A stretch of 14,730 bases of DNA from Hyphomonadaceae bacterium UBA2389 (GTDB lineage Bacteria; Pseudomonadota; Alphaproteobacteria; Caulobacterales; Aquidulcibacteraceae): the NCBI GenBank assembly GCA_002343395.1, contig DDSN01000142.1, forward strand, positions 1 to 14,730, given 5' to 3'. Within the stretch, counting starts at the first letter, position 1. Every line of letters starts with the position of its first letter. The notes under the pieces were generated by a model that was not told where the DNA came from, searched no databases, and saw only the letters and a program-made list of their open reading frames with translations. A program made the position numbers and the translations under genes. Of this stretch, positions 1 to 5,912 are shown piece by piece.

Positions 1-68
1 GCGTCCGGGTGCGAGATGATCGCGAAGGTTCGGCGGCGCGCGGCCTCGGCGGCAGGGTCGGCGGGCAT
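1..68 (-). CDS. prfC: Peptide chain release factor 3, N-terminal fragment (runs off the window)
   Basis: Reading leftward from an ATG at 66-68, the first 22 codons end in RRRTFAIISHPDA. This is the hallmark start of release factor 3, where the P-loop follows as HPDAGKTT. EF-G and LepA differ at this point (AHIDAGKTT and AHIDHGKST), so the HPDA version favours RF3. RF3 is a cytoplasmic translational GTPase that recycles RF1/RF2 from the ribosome after peptide release. Everything from the P-loop onward lies outside the window. The gene follows the DUF1491 gene on the same strand after about 60 bases and could be co-transcribed with it. The ribosome binding site is weak (GAGA about 6 bases before the ATG). 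The call rests on a short but distinctive motif. Confidence 0.85.
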   Translation of the reverse strand, partial: MPADPAAEAARRRTFAIISHPD

Positions 69-128
69 ATGAGTCTCGGCTTTGGAGAAGCGGCGCGTTT
101 ACGCCCGCGGAGGGCTCGGGGCAACCCG

Positions 129-482
129 CTAGGGCCGCTCGGCGGGGGAGTCGACCGGCTCCAACAAGAAATGCCGGCCCTGCCGGTCTTCAATCTCGAT
201 GACCCATATGTCGGGGTCGTTGCTCGCCCGTTTGCGCAGATGCGCATCGACGTCAGCCTCGGCGTCCCCCAGCGCACCCGCCGACAGGTCAAGCCAAATG
301 CGTTCCCCTTCTCCGTTTCGCGCCGGGCCGTATAGCCGCGCGCGCCCGTCCAACGTCGCGACCTTAACGAGCACCGCCCCCGCATCAACATCGCCCTTGC
401 GAGCGACGGCGGCGAATGCGCCAGCGCTCTGAGCGCGGCGGATCAGCGCGCTTGCCCAGAAATCGGTCTTCAACTCCGCCAT
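129..482 (-). CDS. DUF1491 family protein
   Basis: This is a small cytoplasmic protein of 117 residues from the ATG at 480-482. Residues such as LKTDFWASALIRR near the start, then GDVDAGAVLVKV and the late segment DPDIWVIEIED, match the alphaproteobacterial DUF1491 family, whose function is unknown. I prefer this start over the in-frame ATG at 498-500 because family members begin directly with the LKxxFWxSAL segment, and because a GGGG run lies about 8 bases upstream. The longer form would add six residues (MNAGAL). There is no signal peptide, membrane segment or recognisable catalytic motif. The gene lies 60 bases upstream of prfC in the same direction, so shared transcription is likely, but a functional link is unproven. 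Confidence 0.8.
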   Translation of the reverse strand: MAELKTDFWASALIRRAQSAGAFAAVARKGDVDAGAVLVKVATLDGRARLYGPARNGEGERIWLDLSAGALGDAEADVDAHLRKRASNDPDIWVIEIEDRQGRHFLLEPVDSPAERP

Positions 483-543
483 GAGCGCCCCGGCATTCAT
501 CCGAACGAAATATAAACGCGATTACCATAGCTGACCGGTCCTC
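483..543. promoter_or_regulatory. Divergent promoter region between DUF1491 and the secreted-protein gene
   Basis: This short intergenic stretch separates two divergent genes and holds the AT-rich island GAAATATAAACG in GC-rich surroundings. On the plus strand TATAAA (511-516) is a fair -10 box for the gene at 544. On the minus strand the overlapping TATATT (509-514) could serve DUF1491. If the minus-strand box is used, transcription would start near 500-502, next to the upstream ATG, so a leaderless form is possible. No convincing -35 box was found for either direction. Confidence 0.3.
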
Positions 544-1389
544 ATGCGTCTTCTCGCCTCTACCTTGGCCTTCGCGCTCGCCCTCGCCTCGGCGGCCGAG
601 GCTCAGGACGCCCTTGACGCGCGCGCGGCGTATGTCGAGCGCCGCGGCTTGCTCGCGGCAGACGCACACTGCCATGTTCTCGCCCCTTCGCTTCGCGGCG
701 CAATCGAAGTCGGCGCGCTTCAAACGCGAGGGGCGCTGCTGCGCGCCGGGTGGACGTCGGCGCAAACCAACGCCCTTGAAGAGGCGACTGTCGCTGCGGC
801 GCGCACGCGCGCGTGCGACGATCCTAGAACCGCCTCAGCCGTCGCGCAGGCGCGCGCGTCATTTGGCCAGTGGGCGAACGCAGGCTCGATGGCGTTTCCA
901 GGTTGGGAACGCACATGGACCGCGCGGCGCGCCACAATCGGGTGGCGCTTGCGACAAGACGTGAGCGCGCCACGCCCCGCGACCTTTGGGGTGCGGCAGT
1001 CGGAAAGCGGACGCCAGAGCTTGATCCTCGCGCTTCCCGTGCCCCGATCGGCGCCGCCCCCCTCAAGCGTGCGTCTCGTCATGCGCGACCGAGCGAGAGC
1101 GCCAGCGCGCGACATTAGCTTGACGACGCGGATCGCGAACGGCTTGGCCGCAGGAGCGCCTTCGCCCACGACGTCCCGTTCCTACAACGGCGTGTATTCG
1201 AGCGAACGCAACAATGGCGGCGCCACCGCCGTGTTCACGTTTCCGGACGCTGCATTCGGTCAGATGCTTGCGCTCGATCCGCGCGAGAGCGTCGAGCTCA
1301 GGCTTGAACGCGGGCGAGCCAGCGAACGCATTTTCGTAGAAGTCGGCGATATCGCCGCTGCGCGCGCTTTTCTTACGCTTGATCGCTAG
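544..1389 (+). CDS. Secreted or periplasmic protein of unknown function
   Basis: This 281-residue protein begins with a clear Sec signal peptide: a short basic MR start, a hydrophobic run at about residues 3-17, and a likely cut after AEA at residue 20. The mature part has no further membrane segment. It contains two cysteines, at about 43 and 91, which could form one disulfide. The first half is rich in Ala and Arg and looks helical. The second half (about 155-280) alternates hydrophobic and polar residues in a beta-like manner. I recognise no family. The gene is divergent from DUF1491 and overlaps the tail of the histidine kinase gene by 17 bases on the opposite strand, so no terminator fits between them. 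No strong ribosome binding site is visible before the ATG. Confidence 0.7.
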   Translation: MRLLASTLAFALALASAAEAQDALDARAAYVERRGLLAADAHCHVLAPSLRGAIEVGALQTRGALLRAGWTSAQTNALEEATVAAARTRACDDPRTASAVAQARASFGQWANAGSMAFPGWERTWTARRATIGWRLRQDVSAPRPATFGVRQSESGRQSLILALPVPRSAPPPSSVRLVMRDRARAPARDISLTTRIANGLAAGAPSPTTSRSYNGVYSSERNNGGATAVFTFPDAAFGQMLALDPRESVELRLERGRASERIFVEVGDIAAARAFLTLDR

Positions 1390-2650
1390 GCGCCGGCAGC
1401 GAAATCCGCACCAGCGCGCCGCCGCCCGGAGCATCGTGAAAACTCAATGCGCCGCCATGAAGCGTCGCCAGCGCCCGCACCATGGCCAAGCCCAAGCCAG
1501 TCCCCTCGGCCCGCGCCGCCCCCGCGCCGCGCTCAAACGGCTGACCCAGCTTTTCGCGGTCCTGCTCGGGGATTCCTGGCCCATTGTCGATCGCCTCAAG
1601 CACGATCGCCTCACCCTCGGTGCGGACAGACATCAGCACCCGCCCACCGTCCGGCGTGAATTTGATAGCGTTTCCGAGCAGGTTCACGACCATGCGGCGG
1701 ATGGCTTGCTCGTCCGCACGCACCAACACCGGAAGCTCGGGCGTGGTCATCGCCAGTGCGATGTCTTTCTTTCGCGCGGAGTCCAGCGCGAGGCGCACCG
1801 ACTCCGCCACAACCGCCCGAACGTCGAAAACCGCAAACTCAAGAGCGTATGCCCCCGCCTCGATCTTCGACAGATCGAGCAGATCGTTCACAAGCGCGAG
1901 CAGGTGCGCGCCGCTTGTCCGGATGAGCTTGGCGTATTCGACGTATCGGGGATTGAGGTCGCCGAACATCTGACGCTCAATCATTTCGGAAAATCCGAGA
2001 ATATGGGTAAGCGGCGTGCGCAGTTCGTGTGAGACTTCGGCGATCCGTCGCCCAGCTGCGGCCGGCGGCGCCTCTGGTCTGTCGCGGGTGGACGCGACGC
2101 TCGCGATCAGGCCCGCTGCGAGACCAATCGAGACGACCGCGAGGAACTCAGGGTACGGCCCCAGCTGATACACCGGCGCCGACAACGCCAGGACGCAAGC
2201 CCCGGCGTAGCTCAGAACTGCAATAGCGCCGGCTTCCGCAACCCGGGGCCGCCGAAGCGCCCAAACCCAGACCGGCGCCAGCCCCGTCATCACGCCCAAC
2301 GGCGACAGAACACCGCCCGACCCGGCGATCAGACCTATTCCGGCGACAATCCAGCAGATGACAAACGCCCAAGCTCCGAGGGCTCTACCCAGGATAGGCC
2401 AGAGCACAAATCCGGCCAGCGCGGGCGCCAACGCTAGAGCGGTCGCCTCGCCAACATGACGCGGGTTTCCTCCAGCGGCCGCGGCGAGGACCGCGCATCC
2501 GGCGACGGCTCCCGTCCAAATCCAAAGCGCAGGGAGAAGCACTGCGGATGGCGCTGGACTTGGGCGGGGTGTTACTGCCTGTTGAGTTGACACGGAAAGC
2601 ATGCACGCGAGTAAAAGGCTTCTTAACGCGGTTGGGGGCATGCTGCCCAT
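1373..2650 (-). CDS. Membrane sensor histidine kinase, DivJ/PleC/PdhS-like
   Basis: This protein has about 425 residues. The N-terminal 185 or so hold five or six hydrophobic segments and no obvious large periplasmic sensor domain. The HisKA domain follows, with the phospho-accepting His at about 208 in VSHELRTPLTHILGFSE. Next comes a RYVEYAKLI...SGAHLL...LLDLSKIEAG segment typical of the alphaproteobacterial PdhS group (PleC, DivJ), which acts on DivK/PleD-type receivers in cell-cycle control. The ATPase domain is complete: N box NLLGNAIKFTPDGG (about 323-336), G1 DNGPGIP (355-361) and G2 GTGLGL (383-388). There is no PAS or receiver domain and no adjacent response regulator, so it is an orphan kinase. 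The start is uncertain: in-frame options are TTG 2656, ATG 2650, ATG 2641 and ATG 2602, none with a good ribosome binding site. Assignment to the DivJ/PleC group is inference. Confidence 0.9.
   Translation of the reverse strand: MGSMPPTALRSLLLACMLSVSTQQAVTPRPSPAPSAVLLPALWIWTGAVAGCAVLAAAAGGNPRHVGEATALALAPALAGFVLWPILGRALGAWAFVICWIVAGIGLIAGSGGVLSPLGVMTGLAPVWVWALRRPRVAEAGAIAVLSYAGACVLALSAPVYQLGPYPEFLAVVSIGLAAGLIASVASTRDRPEAPPAAAGRRIAEVSHELRTPLTHILGFSEMIERQMFGDLNPRYVEYAKLIRTSGAHLLALVNDLLDLSKIEAGAYALEFAVFDVRAVVAESVRLALDSARKKDIALAMTTPELPVLVRADEQAIRRMVVNLLGNAIKFTPDGGRVLMSVRTEGEAIVLEAIDNGPGIPEQDREKLGQPFERGAGAARAEGTGLGLAMVRALATLHGGALSFHDAPGGGALVRISLPAPSDQA
2587..2616 (+). promoter_or_regulatory. Candidate promoter for the four-cysteine secreted protein
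   Basis: A perfect TTGACA (-35) lies at 2587-2592. After 17-18 bases there is an AT-rich AGTAAAA (2610-2616), which is only a weak -10 match. Transcription from it would start near 2622 and give a leader of about 80 bases to the ATG at 2704. The element overlaps the 5' end of the divergent kinase gene if the kinase uses its upstream starts. Confidence 0.35.
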
Positions 2651-2703
2651 TTGCAAGCGCGGTCGGAAGCGAACTCGCCAAACGAGGATTAGGAGCCATC
2701 CAG

Positions 2704-3759
2704 ATGCGGAGCCTAGCGGCTTGGACCACCACTGCGGCCGTCGCCTTGATGGGCGTCGCCCACGCCCAAACCACGGCGGCGCCTGCCGCCACGGCGGAAC
2801 CGCCTGCGACCGACCTCCAAACGGCCATTACCGCTTACGCCGCCTACCACAATGACGTGGCCGAGCTGCGTGGGACCCAGCCGCGAAATCCAGCCACGCT
2901 TGACGAAGCCCTGGATCGCGTCGCCCGCCACAACCGCGACGCCCTCACACGGGGCTGGATCGCCTACGGTGCGCAAACGGCAGCGCAGTCGCCTGCCTTC
3001 GTCCAGGGAGTGCGCGACGCCGCCGCCTATTATGGACGAGACGCCGTCATCTGGGCCGTCACGGTAGACCCCTCTTACGCCCGCGGTCTGCGTGGCGGCG
3101 GTGAAGCGACCCGCATGATGCTGGATTCGGCCGCCGCGGACGCAGCTCGCATCTCGGCCGTCGCCGACCGCTACCAGGAGCTCGCCTACTCGATCCAAAG
3201 ACAGCGCTGGGCGAACGCGGTGGCGCCCCGAAAGGACGCACGCGTCCAACGGGTGCGCACGCTCGGCCGCGAGGGTTCTCCGGCCAACGCCATCCCCGCG
3301 GAGTACACGGCGCGCTTTGCCGTCAGCCCACTTAGCCTGACGCCGGCGAGCGATCCGACCGTCTATGGCGGGCGCCGTTTCTGGGACGCCCTGCGCGGCG
3401 GCGCTGCAGTGACTGAAGTCTCATCGACGCCGACGATCAGCTACAGGGTCAATCTTACGCGCGGAGAAGCGCTTGACCGTATGAGCGCCGTCGCCGCGCT
3501 TCAGGCGCTTGACGCTGTCGGCGCCAACCAGAGCGCGGTGAGCCGTCTGATCAGCGATCCCCGCACGCGGGACTGCGTCGAGATGGCCCAGTTGCAGCTT
3601 TACCAGTGCATGTCGGCCGCGCGTTTCCATTACGAAAACGCCTTCTGCCTTGGGCAACATGGCCTTCGCGACGTCGGGACGTGCATCGGCGCGGTCGGCC
3701 AAGCCGAAAACACAGCCATGACGCCCATCTCCAACACAGCGCGCGGCGGACGCGACTAG
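2704..3759 (+). CDS. Secreted four-cysteine protein of unknown function
   Basis: I chose the ATG at 2704 because AGGAG (2691-2695) lies 8 bases upstream and the protein then opens with a good Sec signal peptide, cut after AHA at about residue 21. Longer in-frame starts from 2548 would overlap the divergent kinase and lack a signal at the N terminus. The 351-residue product has an Ala/Thr/Pro-rich linker (22-36), a helical region (about 38-175), and a C-terminal helical segment with four cysteines at about 291, 302, 315 and 327. These probably form two disulfides in the periplasm. I do not recognise a named domain. sufE follows 44 bases downstream in the same direction, so read-through is possible without implying a shared role. 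Confidence 0.75.
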   Translation: MRSLAAWTTTAAVALMGVAHAQTTAAPAATAEPPATDLQTAITAYAAYHNDVAELRGTQPRNPATLDEALDRVARHNRDALTRGWIAYGAQTAAQSPAFVQGVRDAAAYYGRDAVIWAVTVDPSYARGLRGGGEATRMMLDSAAADAARISAVADRYQELAYSIQRQRWANAVAPRKDARVQRVRTLGREGSPANAIPAEYTARFAVSPLSLTPASDPTVYGGRRFWDALRGGAAVTEVSSTPTISYRVNLTRGEALDRMSAVAALQALDAVGANQSAVSRLISDPRTRDCVEMAQLQLYQCMSAARFHYENAFCLGQHGLRDVGTCIGAVGQAENTAMTPISNTARGGRD

Positions 3760-3803
3760 GCAGGACTTGCGCGGCGCGACGCGGCATCGCATCTGCTTTG
3801 GCG

Positions 3804-4235
3804 ATGAGTGATCTCGCCCAGGCGATTGCTGAATTATCAGGCGAATTCGCGCTTCTCCCCGATTGGGAGGAGCGCATCGCCTACATCATTGAGCTTGCGC
3901 GTACTCTGGATCCGCTAGCGGATGATGAGCGCACCGAAGCGAACCGGGTGCGCGGATGCGTCAGCCGGGTGTGGCTCGTAAGCGAACGCCGCGCCGAAGC
4001 GCCTGACAAACTCTTCTTTCGCGGCGACTCCGACGCGCACTTGGTGCGCGGCGAAATCGCGGTTCTGTTGCGTATATTCTCTGGACGCTCCCCCCGGGAA
4101 ATACTCAGCGTCGACCCCAAAGCCGTGTTCGCGCAGCTGGGCCTCCACGAAGCGCTGACCGCCCAGAGATCAAATGGTCTGTTTTCGATGATGGCGCGCA
4201 TTCAGGATGAAGCGCGCCACGCCCTTAGCGACTGA
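3804..4235 (+). CDS. sufE: SufE family sulfur acceptor for Fe-S cluster assembly
   Basis: This 143-residue cytoplasmic protein has the SufE layout. It carries an N-terminal helix with FALLPDWEERIAYIIELAR, then NRVRGCVSRVWL with the active cysteine at residue 52 (equivalent to Cys51 of E. coli SufE), and later AVLLRIFSGRSPREIL and the closing SNGLFSMMARIQ. SufE takes persulfide sulfur from the cysteine desulfurase SufS and passes it to the SufBCD scaffold. No other suf gene is in the window, so it is a detached sufE. The ATG at 3804 gives the usual family start (ELSGEFALLPDWEER); the ribosome binding site is weak. Its last 11 bases overlap the end of the convergent DUF6456 gene. Confidence 0.92.
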   Translation: MSDLAQAIAELSGEFALLPDWEERIAYIIELARTLDPLADDERTEANRVRGCVSRVWLVSERRAEAPDKLFFRGDSDAHLVRGEIAVLLRIFSGRSPREILSVDPKAVFAQLGLHEALTAQRSNGLFSMMARIQDEARHALSD

Positions 4236-4950
4236 GGCTCGCGTAACACAGCGCAAGCTGCGCAAGCCCCAGCTTGAGCGCCAGCTTTGCCGAGCGCGCG
4301 GGCCAACTCTCATCGCGCTCAACCCCTTCAAGCCCCTCCTCACGCAGGCACACACCTTCAACGACGCGGCGCAATGGCGGCGCAAGCGTATCGATTGCGG
4401 CCTGGTAGCTCGCCCGTGCGTCGCACCGCGCGGCAAGAGCCTTTTCCTGAGCGTTGGCGGGGCCGCGCGCGCTGCTTCCCATGGGCGGCGCCGACCAATC
4501 GGATCCGTGCAGCAGCCCGCGTTGCGCGCGCTCCCAGTCCGCGCGCAACGTCTGCGCCGCGCGCACTTCGTGATCCGCGAGCCAAGGCGCGCCATTGGAG
4601 TCCCGCAGCGCGGCTAGGCGACCCAAGACGCCGCCACTCATCAACCGCTTCGCTGTGGCGACTTTGGCTGGTTCGAACGCCGCATGCTGGGCAAGGAATG
4701 CGTGGTTGTCGCCTGCTGCTTCCCGGCGCAGGCGGGCCCCGCCCGCTTCCGAAAGCCGATACTCGTCTTGCCCTGACGAGGAAATCGCGCCCTCAGATAA
4801 CAGCGCCGCAACCTCATCGGGGCGCGCCTTCGCCAAGGGACGGCGGCGGCGATCGCCCCCAGGGAAGACTGCATAGCGCGCGCTGTCGCGCTCCTTGGCC
4901 AAAACCGCTCCCTTACGCCGAAGGGCGGCCAGCACTCGCTCAGCGCTCAT
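4225..4950 (-). CDS. DUF6456 domain protein
   Basis: This is a 241-residue soluble protein. Residues 1-75 resemble a winged-helix-like region: VLAALRRKGAVLAKE, then a short stretch ending YRLSEAGGARLRRE. The C-terminal half (about 100-236) matches the alphaproteobacterial DUF6456 family, with the typical ending YQAAIDTLAPPLRRVVEGVC...GLEGVER...WPARSAKLALKLGLAQLALCY. The function is unknown. The start ATG overlaps the stop of the DnaA-like gene (ATGA at 4947-4950), so the two are translationally coupled and probably act together. The tail overlaps the end of sufE by 11 bases on the other strand, leaving no room for a terminator. The DNA-binding reading of the N terminus is inference. Confidence 0.8.
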   Translation of the reverse strand: MSAERVLAALRRKGAVLAKERDSARYAVFPGGDRRRRPLAKARPDEVAALLSEGAISSSGQDEYRLSEAGGARLRREAAGDNHAFLAQHAAFEPAKVATAKRLMSGGVLGRLAALRDSNGAPWLADHEVRAAQTLRADWERAQRGLLHGSDWSAPPMGSSARGPANAQEKALAARCDARASYQAAIDTLAPPLRRVVEGVCLREEGLEGVERDESWPARSAKLALKLGLAQLALCYASLSR

Positions 4951-5291
4951 CGCGCCGGGCTCCGCGCCGGCGCTGGCGCTTCGCGCAGCATCGCCTCAAG
5001 CGTGGCGATCCAGCGGTCGAACTGCGCCTCGTCACGCCGATCCTCGATGATGTGGCAGGCGTGCGCGACCGTGGAACGGTCACGACCAAACGCCGCCGCG
5101 ACGCGCGCCAAGCTCAACTCGAACGCTACGTGGCACAGATACATGGCGACCTGGCGTGCGAACGCCGCCTCAGCTGATCCGCGTCCGCCATTGAGAATAT
5201 CCGCCTGGGACGCTCCCAGGCCGTAACTGGCGACGCCCGCCGCCAACCTGGCCGCGGCCGCGTCATCGGTGCGGTTCTCGCACACACCCAT
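4947..5291 (-). CDS. DnaA domain IV-like helix-turn-helix protein without an ATPase
   Basis: This 114-residue protein consists mostly of a DnaA C-terminal DNA-binding domain (about residues 40-98). It includes ARQVAMYLCHVAFELSLARVAAAFG and then DRSTVAHACHIIED, the counterpart of the DnaA signature that reads DNA boxes. It has no AAA+ domain, so it cannot be an initiator itself. It may be a transcription regulator, or it may compete for DnaA boxes. I chose the ATG at 5289-5291 because GGAGG (5301-5305) lies 9 bases upstream. A longer GTG start at 5307-5309 would place that site inside the coding region. It is coupled to DUF6456 downstream. An AT-rich tandem repeat 70-100 bases upstream of the ATG may be its operator. 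A perfect 8-base inverted repeat lies inside the gene at 5203-5221. Confidence 0.85.
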   Translation of the reverse strand: MGVCENRTDDAAAARLAAGVASYGLGASQADILNGGRGSAEAAFARQVAMYLCHVAFELSLARVAAAFGRDRSTVAHACHIIEDRRDEAQFDRWIATLEAMLREAPAPARSPAR

Positions 5292-5300
5292 CGTCCAAAA

Positions 5301-5305
5301 CCTCC
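5301..5305 (-). promoter_or_regulatory. Ribosome binding site that fixes the start of the DnaA-like gene
   Basis: GGAGG on the minus strand is separated by 9 bases from the ATG at 5289-5291. It is the clearest ribosome binding site in the minus-strand regulatory cluster, and it argues against the upstream in-frame GTG at 5307-5309. Confidence 0.65.
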
Positions 5306-5361
5306 ACACTGGCGACCCCTGCCGAACCCGGAGGATATCGCCCGACGCTCAGTGTGGGATA

Positions 5362-5393
5362 GATTTTTTCCTATTACTAGGATTTTTTTCCTA
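5362..5393. repeat. AT-rich tandem repeat, candidate operator upstream of the DnaA-like gene
   Basis: Two near-identical units, GATTTTTTCCTA (5362-5373) and GATTTTTTTCCTA (5381-5393), are spaced 20 bases apart, about two helical turns, so both face the same side of the DNA. The centre also forms a small inverted repeat, TCCTA-TTAC-TAGGA. The stretch stands out sharply from its GC-rich surroundings. The last base triplet of the second unit is the stop codon of mucR (read on the minus strand). It lies 70-100 bases upstream of the DnaA-like gene. A role as a regulator site, possibly for MucR, which prefers AT-rich DNA with TA steps, is inference. Confidence 0.55.
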
Positions 5394-5795
5394 CTCTCCG
5401 CGCCGGCTTTGCCCGAGCCCCATGCGCTTCGCCAGCGTGGAGCGCTCCTTCGCGTAGTTGGGCGCGACCATGGGATAGTCGTGTGGGAGCCCCCACTTCG
5501 TGCGGTATTCCTCCGGCGACATGCCATACCGCGTGCGCAGGTGCCGCTTCAGCGATTTGAACTTTTTGCCGTCTTCCAGACAAATGATGTAGTCGGCGGT
5601 GATCGACTTTTTGATCGCGACCGCCGGCTCGCGTGTATCGGCGACAGGCGCGACCCGCGAGCCCGCGACGTCGGACAATGCCTGGTGAACGGTCCGGATA
5701 AGGTCCGGAATCTCGCGGGGCGCGATTTGGTTGGCCGAGACAAACGCAGAAACGATCTGCGCCGCCATGCCGACAAGATCCCGCGAGGTGTCCAT
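5391..5795 (-). CDS. mucR: MucR/Ros family transcriptional regulator
   Basis: This 134-residue protein has the complete MucR layout: an N-terminal helical oligomerisation region (about 1-45), a variable linker (46-62) and the Ros/MucR zinc-finger-type domain (about 66-128) with ITADYIICLEDGKKFKSLKRHL, SPEEYRTKWGLP and DYPMVAPNYAKERS. MucR proteins bind AT-rich DNA in an H-NS-like manner and control surface, motility and cell-cycle genes in alphaproteobacteria. Compared with Ros, only Cys72 and His85 of the four zinc ligands are kept. The second Cys position is Asp75 and the last His position is Tyr90, so zinc may be dispensable, as reported for some relatives. It sits between the Mrp-like operon and the DnaA-like pair and appears to have its own promoter. 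Confidence 0.93.
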   Translation of the reverse strand: MDTSRDLVGMAAQIVSAFVSANQIAPREIPDLIRTVHQALSDVAGSRVAPVADTREPAVAIKKSITADYIICLEDGKKFKSLKRHLRTRYGMSPEEYRTKWGLPHDYPMVAPNYAKERSTLAKRMGLGQSRRGE

Positions 5796-5833
5796 TGAAG
5801 TTACTGTGGCCGTGAAAGCTATAAAATAACAGT

Positions 5834-5862
5834 ATTAGAGCCCCAGCGCCGCCGCAAGGCAA
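5834..5862 (-). promoter_or_regulatory. Candidate mucR promoter
   Basis: On the minus strand TTGCCT (5857-5862) and TCTAAT (5834-5839) are separated by exactly 17 bases, matching 4 of 6 and 5 of 6 sigma-70 consensus positions. The predicted start is near 5827, giving a leader of about 30 bases to the mucR ATG. The leader region is unusually AT-rich (TATTTTATAG on the minus strand), which would suit MucR autoregulation. Confidence 0.45.
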
Positions 5863-5880
5863 ATAATCGTCCAGGCGCAA

Positions 5881-5912
5881 TCAATAAATCGGCAGCACTC
5901 AACTCATGCCGA
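5881..5912 (-). terminator. Weak candidate terminator at the end of the Mrp-like operon
   Basis: On the minus strand a 6-base stem, TCGGCA/TGCCGA (5907-5912 with 5889-5894), with a 12-base loop is followed by TTTATTGA. The stem includes the last codons and the stop of the final operon gene. The stem is short and the T run is interrupted, so termination would be inefficient at best. Confidence 0.35.

Noticed and set aside
4170..4595. Minus-strand frame overlapping sufE and DUF6456
   Set aside because: It is a shadow with heavily Arg-biased composition; DUF6456 in a different frame of the same strand is the supported gene.
5203..5221. Perfect 8-base inverted repeat (GCCTGGGA-CGC-TCCCAGGC) inside the DnaA-like gene
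   Set aside because: It lies wholly in coding sequence and has no T run. In GC-rich DNA of this length, a stem of this size is expected about once by chance.
5361..5395. AT-rich repeat considered as an intrinsic terminator of mucR
   Set aside because: On the transcribed strand it gives A runs, not T runs, and the only stem is 5 bases, so it does not resemble a rho-independent terminator for mucR.
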